DNA from: Psychroflexus sp. ALD_RP9
GTDB taxonomy: Bacteria > Bacteroidota > Bacteroidia > Flavobacteriales > Flavobacteriaceae
Direction: 5' to 3'
NCBI RefSeq assembly: GCF_017311165.1
Contig: NZ_CP062973.1
Coordinates: forward strand, 248,001-312,000
DNA: 64,000 nt
Shown here in pieces: positions 1 through 9,415 of this stretch. A model generated the notes under the pieces. That model saw only the letters and a list, made by a program, of their open reading frames with translations, was not told the origin of the DNA and ran no database searches. Made by a program: the position numbers and the translations under genes. Numbering within the stretch: position 1 is the first letter of the stretch; every line of letters starts with the position of its first letter.

Positions 1-695
1 TTATCTAAAAAATAACGGTCATGAGTTACAGCAATGACTGTACCTTTATATTGTTGCAAGTGGTGCTCTAACCAGTGTACAGACTCTGCGTCTAAGTGGT
101 TAGTTGGCTCATCAAGAAGTAAAACGTCAGGTTCTTGCAATAATAACCTACAAAGTGCAACACGTCTTTTTTCACCTCCCGATAATACTGAAATTTTCTT
201 ATCAGCATCAGGTGTTCTTAAAGCGTCCATAGCTACTTCGAGTTTATTGTCAAGCTCCCAAGCATTTGTGGCATCAATTTTGTCCTGTAGGTCTGCTTGT
301 CTATCCATTAACTTTTGCATTTTATCTGGGTTTTCATAAACCTCAGGCAAACCAAAATCATCGTTAATTTTATTATATTCATCTAAAATAGCAACAACAT
401 CGGCTACACCTTCTTTAACTACTTCCAGTACTGTTTTATCGGGATTTAGTTCAGGTTCTTGCTCTAAATACCCGACAGAATAATCCTGAGAAAAAACAAC
501 ATCACCCTGATAATTTTTTTCTTGACCTGCTATGATTTTCATTAAGGTAGACTTACCTGAACCATTAAGTCCAAGTATCCCTATTTTAGCACCATAGAAA
601 AAACTGAGATAAATATTTTTTAGCACAGGTTTATTTGCACCTGGATAAGTTTTGCTTACCCCAGACATTGAAAAAATTACTTTTTTATCTTCCAT
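1..695 (-). CDS. ettA: Energy-dependent translational throttle protein EttA (ABC-F ATPase), N-terminal part
   Basis: ABC-F proteins bind the ribosomal E site and tune translation to the ATP/ADP ratio. The reading frame starts at an ATG at 695 and runs off the window edge, so only about 231 residues of a protein usually near 560 are present. Visible are a Walker A GLNGSGKS near residue 38, an ABC signature LSGGEKRR, a Walker B with DEPTNHLD, and the switch histidine in [10 protein letters not shown], which together make a complete first ABC domain. The [12 protein letters not shown] stretch fits the EttA subgroup rather than Uup. It lies 10 bp behind the small membrane protein gene at 706-882 and is probably co-transcribed with it. 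The second ABC domain lies outside the window. Confidence 0.93.
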   Translation of the reverse strand, partial: MEDKKVIFSMSGVSKTYPGANKPVLKNIYLSFFYGAKIGILGLNGSGKSTLMKIIAGQEKNYQGDVVFSQDYSVGYLEQEPELNPDKTVLEVVKEGVADVVAILDEYNKINDDFGLPEVYENPDKMQKLMDRQADLQDKIDATNAWELDNKLEVAMDALRTPDADKKISVLSGGEKRRVALCRLLLQEPDVLLLDEPTNHLDAESVHWLEHHLQQYKGTVIAVTHDRYFLD

Positions 696-705
696 ATTAT
701 ATATT

Positions 706-882
706 TTAAACGCGGCCTTTTAAAGCATTAAACACCCATGCAATAGCAAAAAAACCAATACCAACAGCGGCAAAGCCCCAACCAGCAACTTCGTTATATC
801 TAAATGCACCTAAAGCTATTAAACCTAGTCCAACGATAATCATTATAAATGTTGCCCAGGCTAAAACTGTGTTTTTATTCAT
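706..882 (-). CDS. Small two-helix membrane protein upstream of ettA (CAL67264-like)
   Basis: A 58-residue protein starting [15 protein letters not shown]. Two hydrophobic segments (about residues 5-26 and 33-53) are separated by a short polar loop around RYNEVAG, and the end is basic (KGRV). This suggests a small inner-membrane hairpin protein. I recall a flavobacterial family named CAL67264 with this look, but function is unknown. It is the first gene of a two-gene unit with ettA, 10 bp apart. A perfect promoter -7 box lies about 25 bp upstream of the ATG. Good composition, the operon position and the promoter make it a real gene despite its size. Confidence 0.8.
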   Translation of the reverse strand: MNKNTVLAWATFIMIIVGLGLIALGAFRYNEVAGWGFAAVGIGFFAIAWVFNALKGRV

Positions 883-906
883 AGTTCTTTTTTAAATTTC
901 AACTAG

Positions 907-941
907 CAAATATAATGATTTCTAGGTTCTCATAATTTCAA
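907..941 (-). promoter_or_regulatory. Promoter of the small membrane protein / ettA unit
   Basis: On the minus strand TATATTTG (907-914) matches the Bacteroidota -7 box TAnnTTTG. A TTG at 939-941 lies 24 bp upstream of it, one base beyond the usual spacing range. Predicted transcription start is near 901, giving a leader of about 19 nt. Confidence 0.55.
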
Positions 942-1031
942 CTAACATCGCTAATTTATAATTAAATTGTCGTCGCAATCGATTTAGTAAATCATACTAA
1001 TTTGTATTTTAGCACAAAACTTTTTCAGCCG

Positions 1032-2675
1032 ATGGATATTAAATTCAATAAAAACGAAGATCATAATAAACTTTTAGTTTCAGACCTTAGACATAAACTC
1101 AAAAAAGTCCATCTTGGTGGTGGTCAAAAAAAAATTGACAAACATCATGATAAGGGAAAGATGACGGCTCGTGAACGCATTGATTACTTATTAGATCAAC
1201 CCAAAAAAGCTATTGAAATAGGTGCATTTGCTGGTGATGATATGTATAAAGAATATGGTGGCTGCCCTAGTGGTGGCGTTGTTGTTAAGATTGGTGAAGT
1301 GTCTGGCAAGAAAGTTATTGTGGTAGCTAATGATGCAACTGTAAAAGCAGGTGCTTGGTTTCCTATCACTGGAAAAAAGAATCTCAGAGCTCAAGAAATT
1401 TCTATCGAGAATAATTTACCAATAATTTACCTTGTTGATAGTGCTGGCGTATTTTTACCCATGCAGGACGAAATTTTTCCAGATAAAGAGCATTTTGGTC
1501 GTATTTTTAGAAATAATGCTGTAATGAGTAGCAAGGGAATTACTCAAATTGCAGCAGTCATGGGAAGTTGTGTTGCTGGTGGCGCTTATCTTCCAATCAT
1601 GAGTGATGAAGCCTTAATCGTAGAAAAAACAGGTAGTATATTCTTGGCTGGAAGTTATCTTGTTAAAGCTGCTATTGGTGAAAGTATAGATAATGAAACT
1701 CTTGGAGGTGCTACAACGCATTGCGAGGTGAGTGGCGTAACTGACTATAAAGCTAAAGATGATAAAGATGCGCTTGACCGAATTAAGTCTGTATTTGATA
1801 AAATTGGCGATTATGAAAAAGCAGGATTTAATCGTATAACTCCTAAAAATCCTAAAAAAGATCAAAATGAAATTTATGGGTTGCTTCCTGAAAAACGAAG
1901 TGATCAATATGATATGATGCCAATAATCGAACGCCTTGTTGATAATTCTGAATTTGATGAATACAAATCTGGTTATGGACAAACAATCATTACGGGTTAT
2001 GCTCGTATAGATGGTTGGGCTGTTGGTATAGTAGCAAATCAACGTAAGATTGTTAAAACAACAAAATCTAAAAGTAAACCAAGTGAAATGCAATTTGGCG
2101 GTGTGATTTATAGTGATTCTGCTGATAAAGCAACCAGATTTATTGCAAATTGCAACCAGAAAAAAATTCCATTAGTTTTTTTACAAGATGTTACTGGATT
2201 TATGGTAGGCAGCAAAAGTGAACATGGCGGTATTATTAAAGATGGTGCTAAAATGGTAAATGCTGTGAGTAATTCGGTAGTTCCAAAATTTACAATTGTT
2301 ATTGGTAATTCTTATGGCGCTGGTAATTATGCAATGTGCGGTAAAGCCTACGACCCAAGATTAATTGCTGCATGGCCTAGTGCAGAATTAGCTGTAATGA
2401 GTGGTAATTCTGCTGCAAAAGTTCTACTTCAAATAGAAACTTCTAGACTGAAAGCTAAAGGTGAAAAAATTACAGAAGAGAAAGAAAAAACACTGTATGA
2501 TAAAATAAAATCTGATTACGACCAACAAACAAGTCCATATTATGCAGCCGCTAGACTTTGGACAGATGCCGTAATAGAACCTTTAGAAACAAGACATTGG
2601 ATTTCAACAGGTATTGAAGTTGCTAATCATGCACCAATCACCAAAGATTTTAACATGGGAATTATCCAAACCTAA
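1032..2675 (+). CDS. Acyl-CoA carboxylase carboxyltransferase (beta) subunit, methylcrotonyl-CoA carboxylase type
   Basis: 547 residues of a biotin-dependent carboxyltransferase, which moves CO2 from carboxybiotin to an acyl-CoA. The N-terminal half contains LVDSAGVFLPMQDEIFPDKE and MGSCVAGGAYLP, both close to methylcrotonyl-CoA carboxylase beta (leucine breakdown). The C-terminal half contains VTGFMVG, the GAKMVNAV segment and SYGAGNYAM(C)GKAYDPR, the second crotonase-fold domain. Propionyl-CoA specificity is less likely but cannot be excluded. No biotin carboxylase partner is nearby. A TTG at 1002 would extend the frame by 10 residues, but it falls inside a promoter-like TAATTTG, so I chose the ATG at 1032. 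Confidence 0.88.
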   Translation: MDIKFNKNEDHNKLLVSDLRHKLKKVHLGGGQKKIDKHHDKGKMTARERIDYLLDQPKKAIEIGAFAGDDMYKEYGGCPSGGVVVKIGEVSGKKVIVVANDATVKAGAWFPITGKKNLRAQEISIENNLPIIYLVDSAGVFLPMQDEIFPDKEHFGRIFRNNAVMSSKGITQIAAVMGSCVAGGAYLPIMSDEALIVEKTGSIFLAGSYLVKAAIGESIDNETLGGATTHCEVSGVTDYKAKDDKDALDRIKSVFDKIGDYEKAGFNRITPKNPKKDQNEIYGLLPEKRSDQYDMMPIIERLVDNSEFDEYKSGYGQTIITGYARIDGWAVGIVANQRKIVKTTKSKSKPSEMQFGGVIYSDSADKATRFIANCNQKKIPLVFLQDVTGFMVGSKSEHGGIIKDGAKMVNAVSNSVVPKFTIVIGNSYGAGNYAMCGKAYDPRLIAAWPSAELAVMSGNSAAKVLLQIETSRLKAKGEKITEEKEKTLYDKIKSDYDQQTSPYYAAARLWTDAVIEPLETRHWISTGIEVANHAPITKDFNMGIIQT

Positions 2676-2739
2676 TTTAAAGCTGTTTTATAAGTCAAGT
2701 TAAAAATCATAAATAATAAGCACTTAGCTTTATCACTTA

Positions 2740-3426
2740 ATGAAAACAAACTCAGAAAACCTAAACATTGTTTATGAAGACAATCATTTAATTGTGGTTA
2801 ACAAACGTGCAGGTGATATTGTTCAGGGTGATAAAACAGGAGATATTCCTTTAAGCGAAATCATTAAAAAATACATCAAAATAAAATATAATAAGCCAGG
2901 TAATGTATTTTTAGGTGTTGTACACAGACTTGATAGACCAACTAGTGGTTTAGTCGTATTTGCTAAAACTTCTAAGGCATTAAAACGCCTAAACAAAGCT
3001 TTTGCAGAACATAAACCCTCTAAAACTTATTGGGCAATTGTTAAAAAGCCTCCAGAAAAAGAGGCTTCAACTTTAGTACATTATTTAAAGCGCAATCACA
3101 AGCAAAATAAATCTTATGCTAACGTTAAGCCTGTAAATGATAGCAAAAAGGGTGTCTTAAACTACAGAATAATAAAAAAACTTGACAACTTCCATCTCCT
3201 AGAAATTCAATTAGAGACAGGTCGACATCATCAAATTAGAAGTCAGCTTTCAGCAATTGGCTCACCTATAAAAGGTGATTTAAAATACGGAGCTAAACGC
3301 AGTAATCCTGATGCTAGTATATGTCTTCATGCCCGATACTTAGAACTTGAGCATCCTGTAAAAAAAGACCTTATAAATTTTGAAGCAGATGTCCCAAATG
3401 ATCAACTTTGGCAAGATTGCCTCTAA
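2740..3426 (+). CDS. RluA-family pseudouridine synthase
   Basis: 228 residues. It converts specific uridines in rRNA or tRNA to pseudouridine. The catalytic motif HRLDRPTSG lies at residues 62-70, with Asp65 as the nucleophile. A downstream ETGRHHQIRSQL motif is the second conserved block of the family. No N-terminal S4 RNA-binding domain is present, so this is the short RluA/TruC-like form, and the exact target base cannot be told from sequence. The frame begins at an ATG, and ddl follows 33 bp later on the same strand, so the two may share a transcript. Confidence 0.9.
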   Translation: MKTNSENLNIVYEDNHLIVVNKRAGDIVQGDKTGDIPLSEIIKKYIKIKYNKPGNVFLGVVHRLDRPTSGLVVFAKTSKALKRLNKAFAEHKPSKTYWAIVKKPPEKEASTLVHYLKRNHKQNKSYANVKPVNDSKKGVLNYRIIKKLDNFHLLEIQLETGRHHQIRSQLSAIGSPIKGDLKYGAKRSNPDASICLHARYLELEHPVKKDLINFEADVPNDQLWQDCL

Positions 3427-3459
3427 TATTTAATTTATATTTGATTTAAAATTTTAAGC

Positions 3460-4437
3460 ATGAAAAAAAATATAGCCATTTTAATGGGCGGCTATTCTAG
3501 TGAGTATGAAATTTCTCTAAAAAGTGGCGAAGTAGTCTATAAATATTTACCAAAAGAAAAATACCAAATATTTAGAGCGCATATTTTAAAAAATGAATGG
3601 TATGCTTTAACACCTGAAGAAGAAAAAATTCCTATAAATAAAGCTGATTTCTCAATTGAAGTTAATGGTGAAAAAATAAAATTTGACTGTGCATTTAACA
3701 CGATTCACGGAACTCCTGGTGAAGACGGTTTAATTCAAGCATATCTTCAAAACTTAGATATACCGCAAACAGCAAGCGACTATTACCAAGCGGCATTAAC
3801 CTTCAATAAAAGAGACTGTATTTCAGTCTTAAAAGCTTATGGTATAAAAACTGCTCGTAACTTTTTTGTAGATCGCGGTGACCTTATAAACGAAGATGAA
3901 ATTATTAAAAAAGTTGGCTTACCTTGTTTTGTTAAAGCCAATCGCGCCGGTAGTAGTTTTGGAATTACTAAGGTAAAGTCTAAAACTGAAATAATTCCAG
4001 CTATTAAGCATGCATTAAAAGAAGATAATGAAGTTATTATCGAATCATTTTTAGACGGAACTGAGGTAAGTGTTGGCGTGATTAAGTGGCACAATAAAAT
4101 TACAGCTTTACCGGTTACTGAAATAATTTCTGAGAACGAATTTTTTGACTTTGACGCCAAGTATAATGGAAAATCTCAAGAAATTACACCTGCAAATATT
4201 TCAACTAAAGCCACTAAAAAAGTACAAAAAGAAGCCGAAAAAATCTTTAAAGTTTTAAAACTTAAAGGCTTAACTCGTTCCGAATTCATTTTTCATAATG
4301 GAGAACCCCATTTTATAGAGTGTAATGCTTGCCCTGGCCTGACCGAAGCTAGTATTTTACCACAACAAGCTAAAGCGATGAATATTAGTTTAACTGAATT
4401 ATTTAATCAAGCCATCGTTACTGCAATACAGCATTAA
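3460..4437 (+). CDS. ddl: D-alanine--D-alanine ligase
   Basis: 325 residues, a usual length for Ddl, the cytoplasmic ATP-grasp ligase that makes the D-Ala-D-Ala dipeptide for peptidoglycan. The start IAILMGGYSSEYEISLKSG carries the N-terminal glycine-rich substrate loop. Next come HGTPGEDGLIQAYLQ, the ATP-grasp part with FVKANRAGSSFGITKV, and the C-terminal metal-binding block FIECNACPGLTEASILP. Flavobacterial Ddl often has a Cys in this last motif, as here. It is preceded closely by the RluA-family gene and followed after 92 bp by coaD. Confidence 0.95.
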   Translation: MKKNIAILMGGYSSEYEISLKSGEVVYKYLPKEKYQIFRAHILKNEWYALTPEEEKIPINKADFSIEVNGEKIKFDCAFNTIHGTPGEDGLIQAYLQNLDIPQTASDYYQAALTFNKRDCISVLKAYGIKTARNFFVDRGDLINEDEIIKKVGLPCFVKANRAGSSFGITKVKSKTEIIPAIKHALKEDNEVIIESFLDGTEVSVGVIKWHNKITALPVTEIISENEFFDFDAKYNGKSQEITPANISTKATKKVQKEAEKIFKVLKLKGLTRSEFIFHNGEPHFIECNACPGLTEASILPQQAKAMNISLTELFNQAIVTAIQH

Positions 4438-4529
4438 ATTTTAAACTAGGGATAATTTGATGTACAAATCTTGTACTAAACTGAATGGTTTTAGTAAATT
4501 AGAACATTATTATAATTTAAAAATATAAC

Positions 4530-4991
4530 ATGAAAAGAGCAGTTTTTCCAGGTTCGTTTGATCCGTTAACGCTTGGGCACTACGATATTATAATGCGAGG
4601 CTTAACTTTGTTCGATGAAATTATTTTAGCCATTGGGATTAATGCAGACAAAAAATACATGTTTAGTCTTGAAGAACGCCAAGAATTTCTAGAAAAGACT
4701 TTTAAAGATGAGCCGAAGATAAAAGTTGATACTTATAAAGGTTTAACGGTAGACTATTGCAACTTTAAAAAAGCTGATTTTATTTTAAGAGGTTTAAGAA
4801 ATCCGGCTGATTTCGAATTTGAAAAGGCAATCGCTCATACCAACCGAAAACTTGAGCAAATAGAAACTGTATTTTTACTTACTTCTAGTGGCAAAAGCTA
4901 TATTTCTTCCTCTATTGTTAGAGATGTTATTAGAAACAATGGAGATTACACGAGCTTAGTACCTGACGCAGTTCGACTAAAACCTCGTTAA
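4530..4991 (+). CDS. coaD: Phosphopantetheine adenylyltransferase
   Basis: 153 residues. It adenylates 4'-phosphopantetheine to dephospho-CoA, the penultimate step of CoA synthesis. The nucleotidyltransferase motif TLGH at residues 14-17 sits within FPGSFDPLTLGHYDII, where most family members have GHxDII. ILRGLRN and SSSIVRDV are the other conserved blocks. The length is typical. Its stop codon overlaps the convergent TonB-dependent receptor gene by 4 bp, where the palindrome TTAA supplies both stops. Confidence 0.96.
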   Translation: MKRAVFPGSFDPLTLGHYDIIMRGLTLFDEIILAIGINADKKYMFSLEERQEFLEKTFKDEPKIKVDTYKGLTVDYCNFKKADFILRGLRNPADFEFEKAIAHTNRKLEQIETVFLLTSSGKSYISSSIVRDVIRNNGDYTSLVPDAVRLKPR

Positions 4992-7051
4992 AATTGATAA
5001 TTTAACCCTAAACCAGTAAAAAACTGACGCGGTTCTCCTGGATAGAAATATCTTGGCTGTGAACCCCCAAAACCTACGGCATTTGTTACAACACTTGCTG
5101 TATAGGCATTATCGAATATGTTTTGAACTCCAGCTCTAATTAAAAAATCAATTTGTGAAGCTAATCTAATTTTATAATTTAAATTTAAATGACTCACTAC
5201 ATAAGATTCTGTGTAAACTGAATTAGCATCATTAACCGGTAGTTTTGAAACAGCATTAGTCAAAAAATTTAAACTGAATCTTTTATAATTAGCATTTATT
5301 CCAAAATTCATTAAATACTGTGGCACTCCTGTTAAATCATTGCCATTATAATTATTTTCACCATCAATAAAATTGTCAAATTCATAAAAGTTGAAGCTTG
5401 AATTGCTAAATAGCTCAAGCCTAATTTTTTTAGCAATTGCAAAATCAGACTCTAGAGAGATTTCTAGACCAGGATGATTCGTTGAGCCTGCATTAACTCC
5501 AACAAAACGATCTTCTGCAACACGTCTAGCAACAATTAAATTTTGAACATCAATATAGTAAGCTGTTAGGCTCGCTTCTAGCCATTCAAACGGTTTTGTT
5601 GAATAAATCAGCTCATATTGCCAAGCTTCTTCGGGTTTAAGATTAGTATTGAAACTACCTGTTTCTGTTAAACTTTCTTGTAAAGTAGGAACCGAAAAAC
5701 CTTTGCTTACAGATGCTTCAATTACGTGAGTTGAATCGATAACATACTTTGCCATCATCTTTGGTAAAATACTTAAATCATAATTAAAATTTGATTCAAT
5801 ATTTTGGAGCACATCGGTTTGTTTGAAACCAGTTTGATTAATTGCCAAACCTAAATCAAGACTTAATTGGTCAGTAAAAACTATATTGAAGTTAGAAAAA
5901 ACATCAACATAATATCTGTTCTGATCAAATTGATTAATACGTTTACCTTCTACACTACCACGATTAAATTGTTCATATAAGTTTTCATAATTAGAAACTG
6001 AAACATTTTCAGACTGGAATTCGGCACCCAATTGAAGTCGAGAATGTAAACCAAAACTTGTAAAACTGTAACTGCTTAAATGTCTCGCACCAAAACCTGA
6101 TAATTCAGTGCTTAAAATATCAAATGGTCGCGGTTCATAAGCATCTATGTAATTATAAAAAACAGCCGTTTCTTGGCTAAAATTAGGTTGCCAATTTGAT
6201 ACTAAAGTTAAACCAAGTACCGATTTTGTATAATGCTCATAACCTCGTGATTGGCGCCATGTAAAAGCTGCAGATTCAGGGCTATCGTCTAGGTCTGTTT
6301 GGTTTAGAGAACTTGGGATAAAAGCTTTTAAACTAACGCCATGAGCTAAAAACTTCAACTGATGTTTCTCACTTAACTCATGATTGGTGGTTAGTAAGTA
6401 ACTTTCTCTCTGATAGTTAGAGTTTTCTCTAAAACCTCCATAACTCAAATTATTGTAAGCCAATTTATATTGACTGTTTTTTGAGGTTATATTAGCTTCA
6501 TAATGCTGTTTAAAATAATTATTACTACCAAAGTTTTGCTCAGTACGCGCATAATTTAGAGGTTTAGGCTCTGCATTTAAAACCACAACACCACCAAGTC
6601 TCGCGCCATAATTAGTTGATTTTGGCCCTTTAAATAATTGTAAACCGTTAAGCATCAAAACATCAAAATCGTCTATACTTGAGGTGCCATTTGCTGTTGA
6701 AATAGGTATTGAATTTAAATACATTTTTAAGCGATTAGTTTGGTACTGAGATCGTGCGCCAATTCCTCGAACATTAATTTTAGTTGTATTTAAAGCACCT
6801 TGCTGTAAATGAATTCCTGGCAACCTTTGTAAAACTGAAGTAAAGTTTTGTTGTGGACTTTCAACTAAATCTTGAGAATTTAAACGGCTAAAAACTTGAG
6901 TTAACTCATTGGCAGTCGTATATTTTGTTTTCAAAAAAACTTCATTTAGTTGGGTGGTATCTTTTTGAGCGTAAACTGAATAATTTAACATCAAAATAAT
7001 CACTAATAAAATTCGCAATATACTGTCCACAATTATTGTATTTTTTGGCAA
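4988..7051 (-). CDS. TonB-dependent outer-membrane receptor
   Basis: Up to 687 residues. It begins with a hydrophobic signal peptide ending near YSVYAQ. A plug domain follows (about residues 45-160) with VLQRLPGIHLQQG, INVRGIGAR and GPKSTNYGARLGGVV. The rest is a 22-strand type barrel ending in an aromatic residue (GLGLNYQF). The N-terminal carboxypeptidase-like domain of SusC types is missing, so a metal, siderophore or cobalamin-type receptor is more likely than a glycan receptor. The substrate is not predictable. The start is uncertain: the longest frame begins with TTG at 7051, alternatives are GTG 7030 and TTG 7018, and no ATG lies before the signal peptide core. It is divergent from the M14 peptidase gene. 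Confidence 0.88.
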   Translation of the reverse strand: MPKNTIIVDSILRILLVIILMLNYSVYAQKDTTQLNEVFLKTKYTTANELTQVFSRLNSQDLVESPQQNFTSVLQRLPGIHLQQGALNTTKINVRGIGARSQYQTNRLKMYLNSIPISTANGTSSIDDFDVLMLNGLQLFKGPKSTNYGARLGGVVVLNAEPKPLNYARTEQNFGSNNYFKQHYEANITSKNSQYKLAYNNLSYGGFRENSNYQRESYLLTTNHELSEKHQLKFLAHGVSLKAFIPSSLNQTDLDDSPESAAFTWRQSRGYEHYTKSVLGLTLVSNWQPNFSQETAVFYNYIDAYEPRPFDILSTELSGFGARHLSSYSFTSFGLHSRLQLGAEFQSENVSVSNYENLYEQFNRGSVEGKRINQFDQNRYYVDVFSNFNIVFTDQLSLDLGLAINQTGFKQTDVLQNIESNFNYDLSILPKMMAKYVIDSTHVIEASVSKGFSVPTLQESLTETGSFNTNLKPEEAWQYELIYSTKPFEWLEASLTAYYIDVQNLIVARRVAEDRFVGVNAGSTNHPGLEISLESDFAIAKKIRLELFSNSSFNFYEFDNFIDGENNYNGNDLTGVPQYLMNFGINANYKRFSLNFLTNAVSKLPVNDANSVYTESYVVSHLNLNYKIRLASQIDFLIRAGVQNIFDNAYTASVVTNAVGFGGSQPRYFYPGEPRQFFTGLGLNYQF

Positions 7052-7089
7052 TGTATTATATTTATAAATTTAGACTCAAAAATTTTATA

Positions 7090-8823
7090 ATGTTTAAACC
7101 ATATTTAATACTAATTTTAATAATTAGCCTTGTTAGTTGTCAAAATAGTCAAGAAAAAAAATATAAAGAAGATGCACATAGTACTGCTTTTGAACGCTCA
7201 AATGGTGATTCGACTTCAACTTATTTGGAAGTTATTGACTTTTATAAGAATATAGCAAACAAAAATGCAAAAGTCAGTATTTCTGAGCACTATGAAACTG
7301 ACAGCGGCCAACCTTTACACTTGGTAAAGTTTAGCTCAAATCCTGCTGCTAAAACACCGTTAAAAATTTTAATTAATAATGGAATTCATCCTGGGGAACC
7401 TGATGGTATAGATGCTTCTATGCTATTATTTAAAGCTTTAACAAATGGCGAGATAAAAACTGAAGTACCAGTTGAAGTTTACAGTATACCTATTTATAAT
7501 ATTGGTGGTGCATTGCAACGCAACTCAACTTCAAGAGTAAATCAAAATGGTCCCGTTGAATATGGCTTTCGTGGCAACGCAAAAAACTATGACTTAAATC
7601 GCGATTTTATAAAATCAGACTCCAAAAACAGTAAAGCTTTTTTTGATATTTTCCACAGTGTTCAGCCACATGTCTTTGTAGATACACATGTAAGTAACGG
7701 CGCTGATTACCAGTATACATTAACACATTTATTTACACAACATAACAAATTAGGACGAAGCTTAGGTGAATTTTTAAATACAACATTTAGACCAGAAATT
7801 GAAAATAGCTTGGTTAACAAAAATTGGGAAATCACGCCTTATGTTAATGTATTTAATAGACCTCCCAACAAAGGATTTACACAATTTAATGATTCTCCAA
7901 GATACTCAACCGGCTACACAAGTTTATATAACACACTCGGTTTAATGATCGAAACACATATGCTAAAACCTTATAAAACACGTGTAGAAGGTACTTTAGA
8001 AATGCTAAAAAGTATTATAAATATAAGTCAAAATCATGCTGAAAAAATTAAAGACTTAAAACAACAACAAACCGAAGCCTTCCAAAACGCCTCAACCTAT
8101 GCTTTTAATTATGTTGTTGATAGTTCTAAAACTTCAGACTTAAAATTTTTAGGCTATCAGGCCGATACCATTATAAGTCAAGTAACTGATCTACCAAGAC
8201 TGAAGTATAACCGAGAAAAACCAATAACCACTAATATCAAATATTTCAATTACTTTAAAGCTAAGGATTCTATTAAAATCCCTGAAGCGTATATTATACC
8301 TCAACAATACACCGAAATTATAGACTTATTAAAATGGAATAACATCAATATTGAACGTTTTGTAGCAGATACTTTAATAAAAGTCGAGCGCTACACAATC
8401 GCTGACTATAATACTCGAAAATCGCCTTATGAAGGACATTATTTACACTTTAATACGTCGGTTTCAACTGAAATTAGTCAAATTAAAATAACACCTGGAG
8501 ATGTAATTGTCAATACGAACCAACCTGGAATTCGCTACCTTCTTGAAACGCTTGAACCAATGGCTGTAGACTCATTTTTCAATTGGAACTTTTTTGATGC
8601 CATCTTACAGCAAAAAGAAGGCTTTTCGCCATATGTTTTTGAAGATTTAGCCATAAAAATATTAGAAGAAAACCCCAAGCTTAAAACAGAATTTGAGCAA
8701 ATGAAAAAGACCGATAAAAGCTTTAAAAATAATTGGTATGCTCAATTAGATTGGCTACATAAACATTCGCCATATTATGAAACCGCACATTTAAAATATC
8801 CTATTTATCGTCTGATGGAGTAA
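7090..8823 (+). CDS. M14-family zinc carboxypeptidase, lipoprotein
   Basis: 577 residues from the ATG at 7090. The signal peptide ends in a lipobox LVSC, so the protein is probably anchored in the outer membrane or periplasm. The zinc-binding HPGE in NNGIHPGEPDG, a substrate-binding NYDLNRDF, a distal His in DTHVSNGADYQYTL and a candidate catalytic Glu in LMIETHMLKPYKTR fit the M14 carboxypeptidase fold. The C-terminal about 230 residues have no motif I recognise. A longer frame from a TTG at 7036 would bury the lipobox behind 18 extra residues and is unlikely. The 3' end overlaps the convergent Nudix gene by 23 bp. The divergent receptor gene suggests a link to peptide or metal uptake, which is inference only. 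Confidence 0.85.
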   Translation: MFKPYLILILIISLVSCQNSQEKKYKEDAHSTAFERSNGDSTSTYLEVIDFYKNIANKNAKVSISEHYETDSGQPLHLVKFSSNPAAKTPLKILINNGIHPGEPDGIDASMLLFKALTNGEIKTEVPVEVYSIPIYNIGGALQRNSTSRVNQNGPVEYGFRGNAKNYDLNRDFIKSDSKNSKAFFDIFHSVQPHVFVDTHVSNGADYQYTLTHLFTQHNKLGRSLGEFLNTTFRPEIENSLVNKNWEITPYVNVFNRPPNKGFTQFNDSPRYSTGYTSLYNTLGLMIETHMLKPYKTRVEGTLEMLKSIINISQNHAEKIKDLKQQQTEAFQNASTYAFNYVVDSSKTSDLKFLGYQADTIISQVTDLPRLKYNREKPITTNIKYFNYFKAKDSIKIPEAYIIPQQYTEIIDLLKWNNINIERFVADTLIKVERYTIADYNTRKSPYEGHYLHFNTSVSTEISQIKITPGDVIVNTNQPGIRYLLETLEPMAVDSFFNWNFFDAILQQKEGFSPYVFEDLAIKILEENPKLKTEFEQMKKTDKSFKNNWYAQLDWLHKHSPYYETAHLKYPIYRLME

Positions 8824-9415
8824 AGTAGTCTTCAGTAAATAAAAGTTTGATATTGGCATAAGATTTCTGAAGCGCCTTGATAGCTTTTTTCTTGTTTTTC
8901 CATTTTACCCTTGTTATGCCTTCTTGACGTTGTGGTATAAGTGTACCATCATATTCGGTATACATTTCATACCAGTGCGTAATTTTTAAACGATACTTAC
9001 CTTTACGCTTCATAACGTGATAGGTTATCTCAAGTGGTTTAACAATTTGTAAACCTTCAACTAAAGTTTCTTCTTCAACTTCTCGAATTGCCGTATCTTC
9101 AATAGTTTCACCCTTTTCCATTTTTCCTTTAGGCAAATCCCATTTTTTATTTCGGTAAATAAATAAAATTTCGCCATGTTGGTTAAACACTTTTCCACCA
9201 CCAGCAACAATAGGTTTCAGTTTTCTTTTAAGGTGCTTAAGAAGTTTATGTTCTTTTTTGTGATATAAATGCAAATGCCTTAATTCGCCTTTTTCTATTT
9301 GTTTAATTAATTGTTTAATTTTAGCACCTTTTATAGGTAATGATAAATAGCGATGATCTATTACCTTATCAGTCGACAAAATAATTGGTACATCATTAAC
9401 GAAAACTTTATACAT
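8801..9415 (-). CDS. Nudix hydrolase family protein
   Basis: 204 residues from the ATG at 9415. A Nudix domain follows an about 65-residue N-terminal extension rich in basic and His residues. The Nudix box runs from Gly97 through Glu103 to REVEEE at 111-116. The usual glycine after it is Leu118 here, a deviation from the GX5EX7REUXEEXGU pattern, while the metal-binding glutamates are intact. Family members hydrolyse a nucleoside diphosphate linked to another moiety, but the substrate is unknown. The start codon lies only 7 bp from the divergent pyrE start, and the pyrE promoter overlaps the first codon of this gene. Confidence 0.88.
   Translation of the reverse strand: MYKVFVNDVPIILSTDKVIDHRYLSLPIKGAKIKQLIKQIEKGELRHLHLYHKKEHKLLKHLKRKLKPIVAGGGKVFNQHGEILFIYRNKKWDLPKGKMEKGETIEDTAIREVEEETLVEGLQIVKPLEITYHVMKRKGKYRLKITHWYEMYTEYDGTLIPQRQEGITRVKWKNKKKAIKALQKSYANIKLLFTEDYFTPSDDK

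Noticed and set aside
34..339. Plus-strand open frame of 101 codons
   Set aside because: It lies fully antisense to ettA, whose protein is clear, and its residue pattern (Ser- and Cys-rich, no domain) is that of a shadow frame.
1614..2093. Minus-strand open frame of 159 codons
   Set aside because: Antisense to the acyl-CoA carboxylase gene, rich in Ile, Phe and Thr as expected from an AT-rich complement, without a promoter or a recognisable domain.
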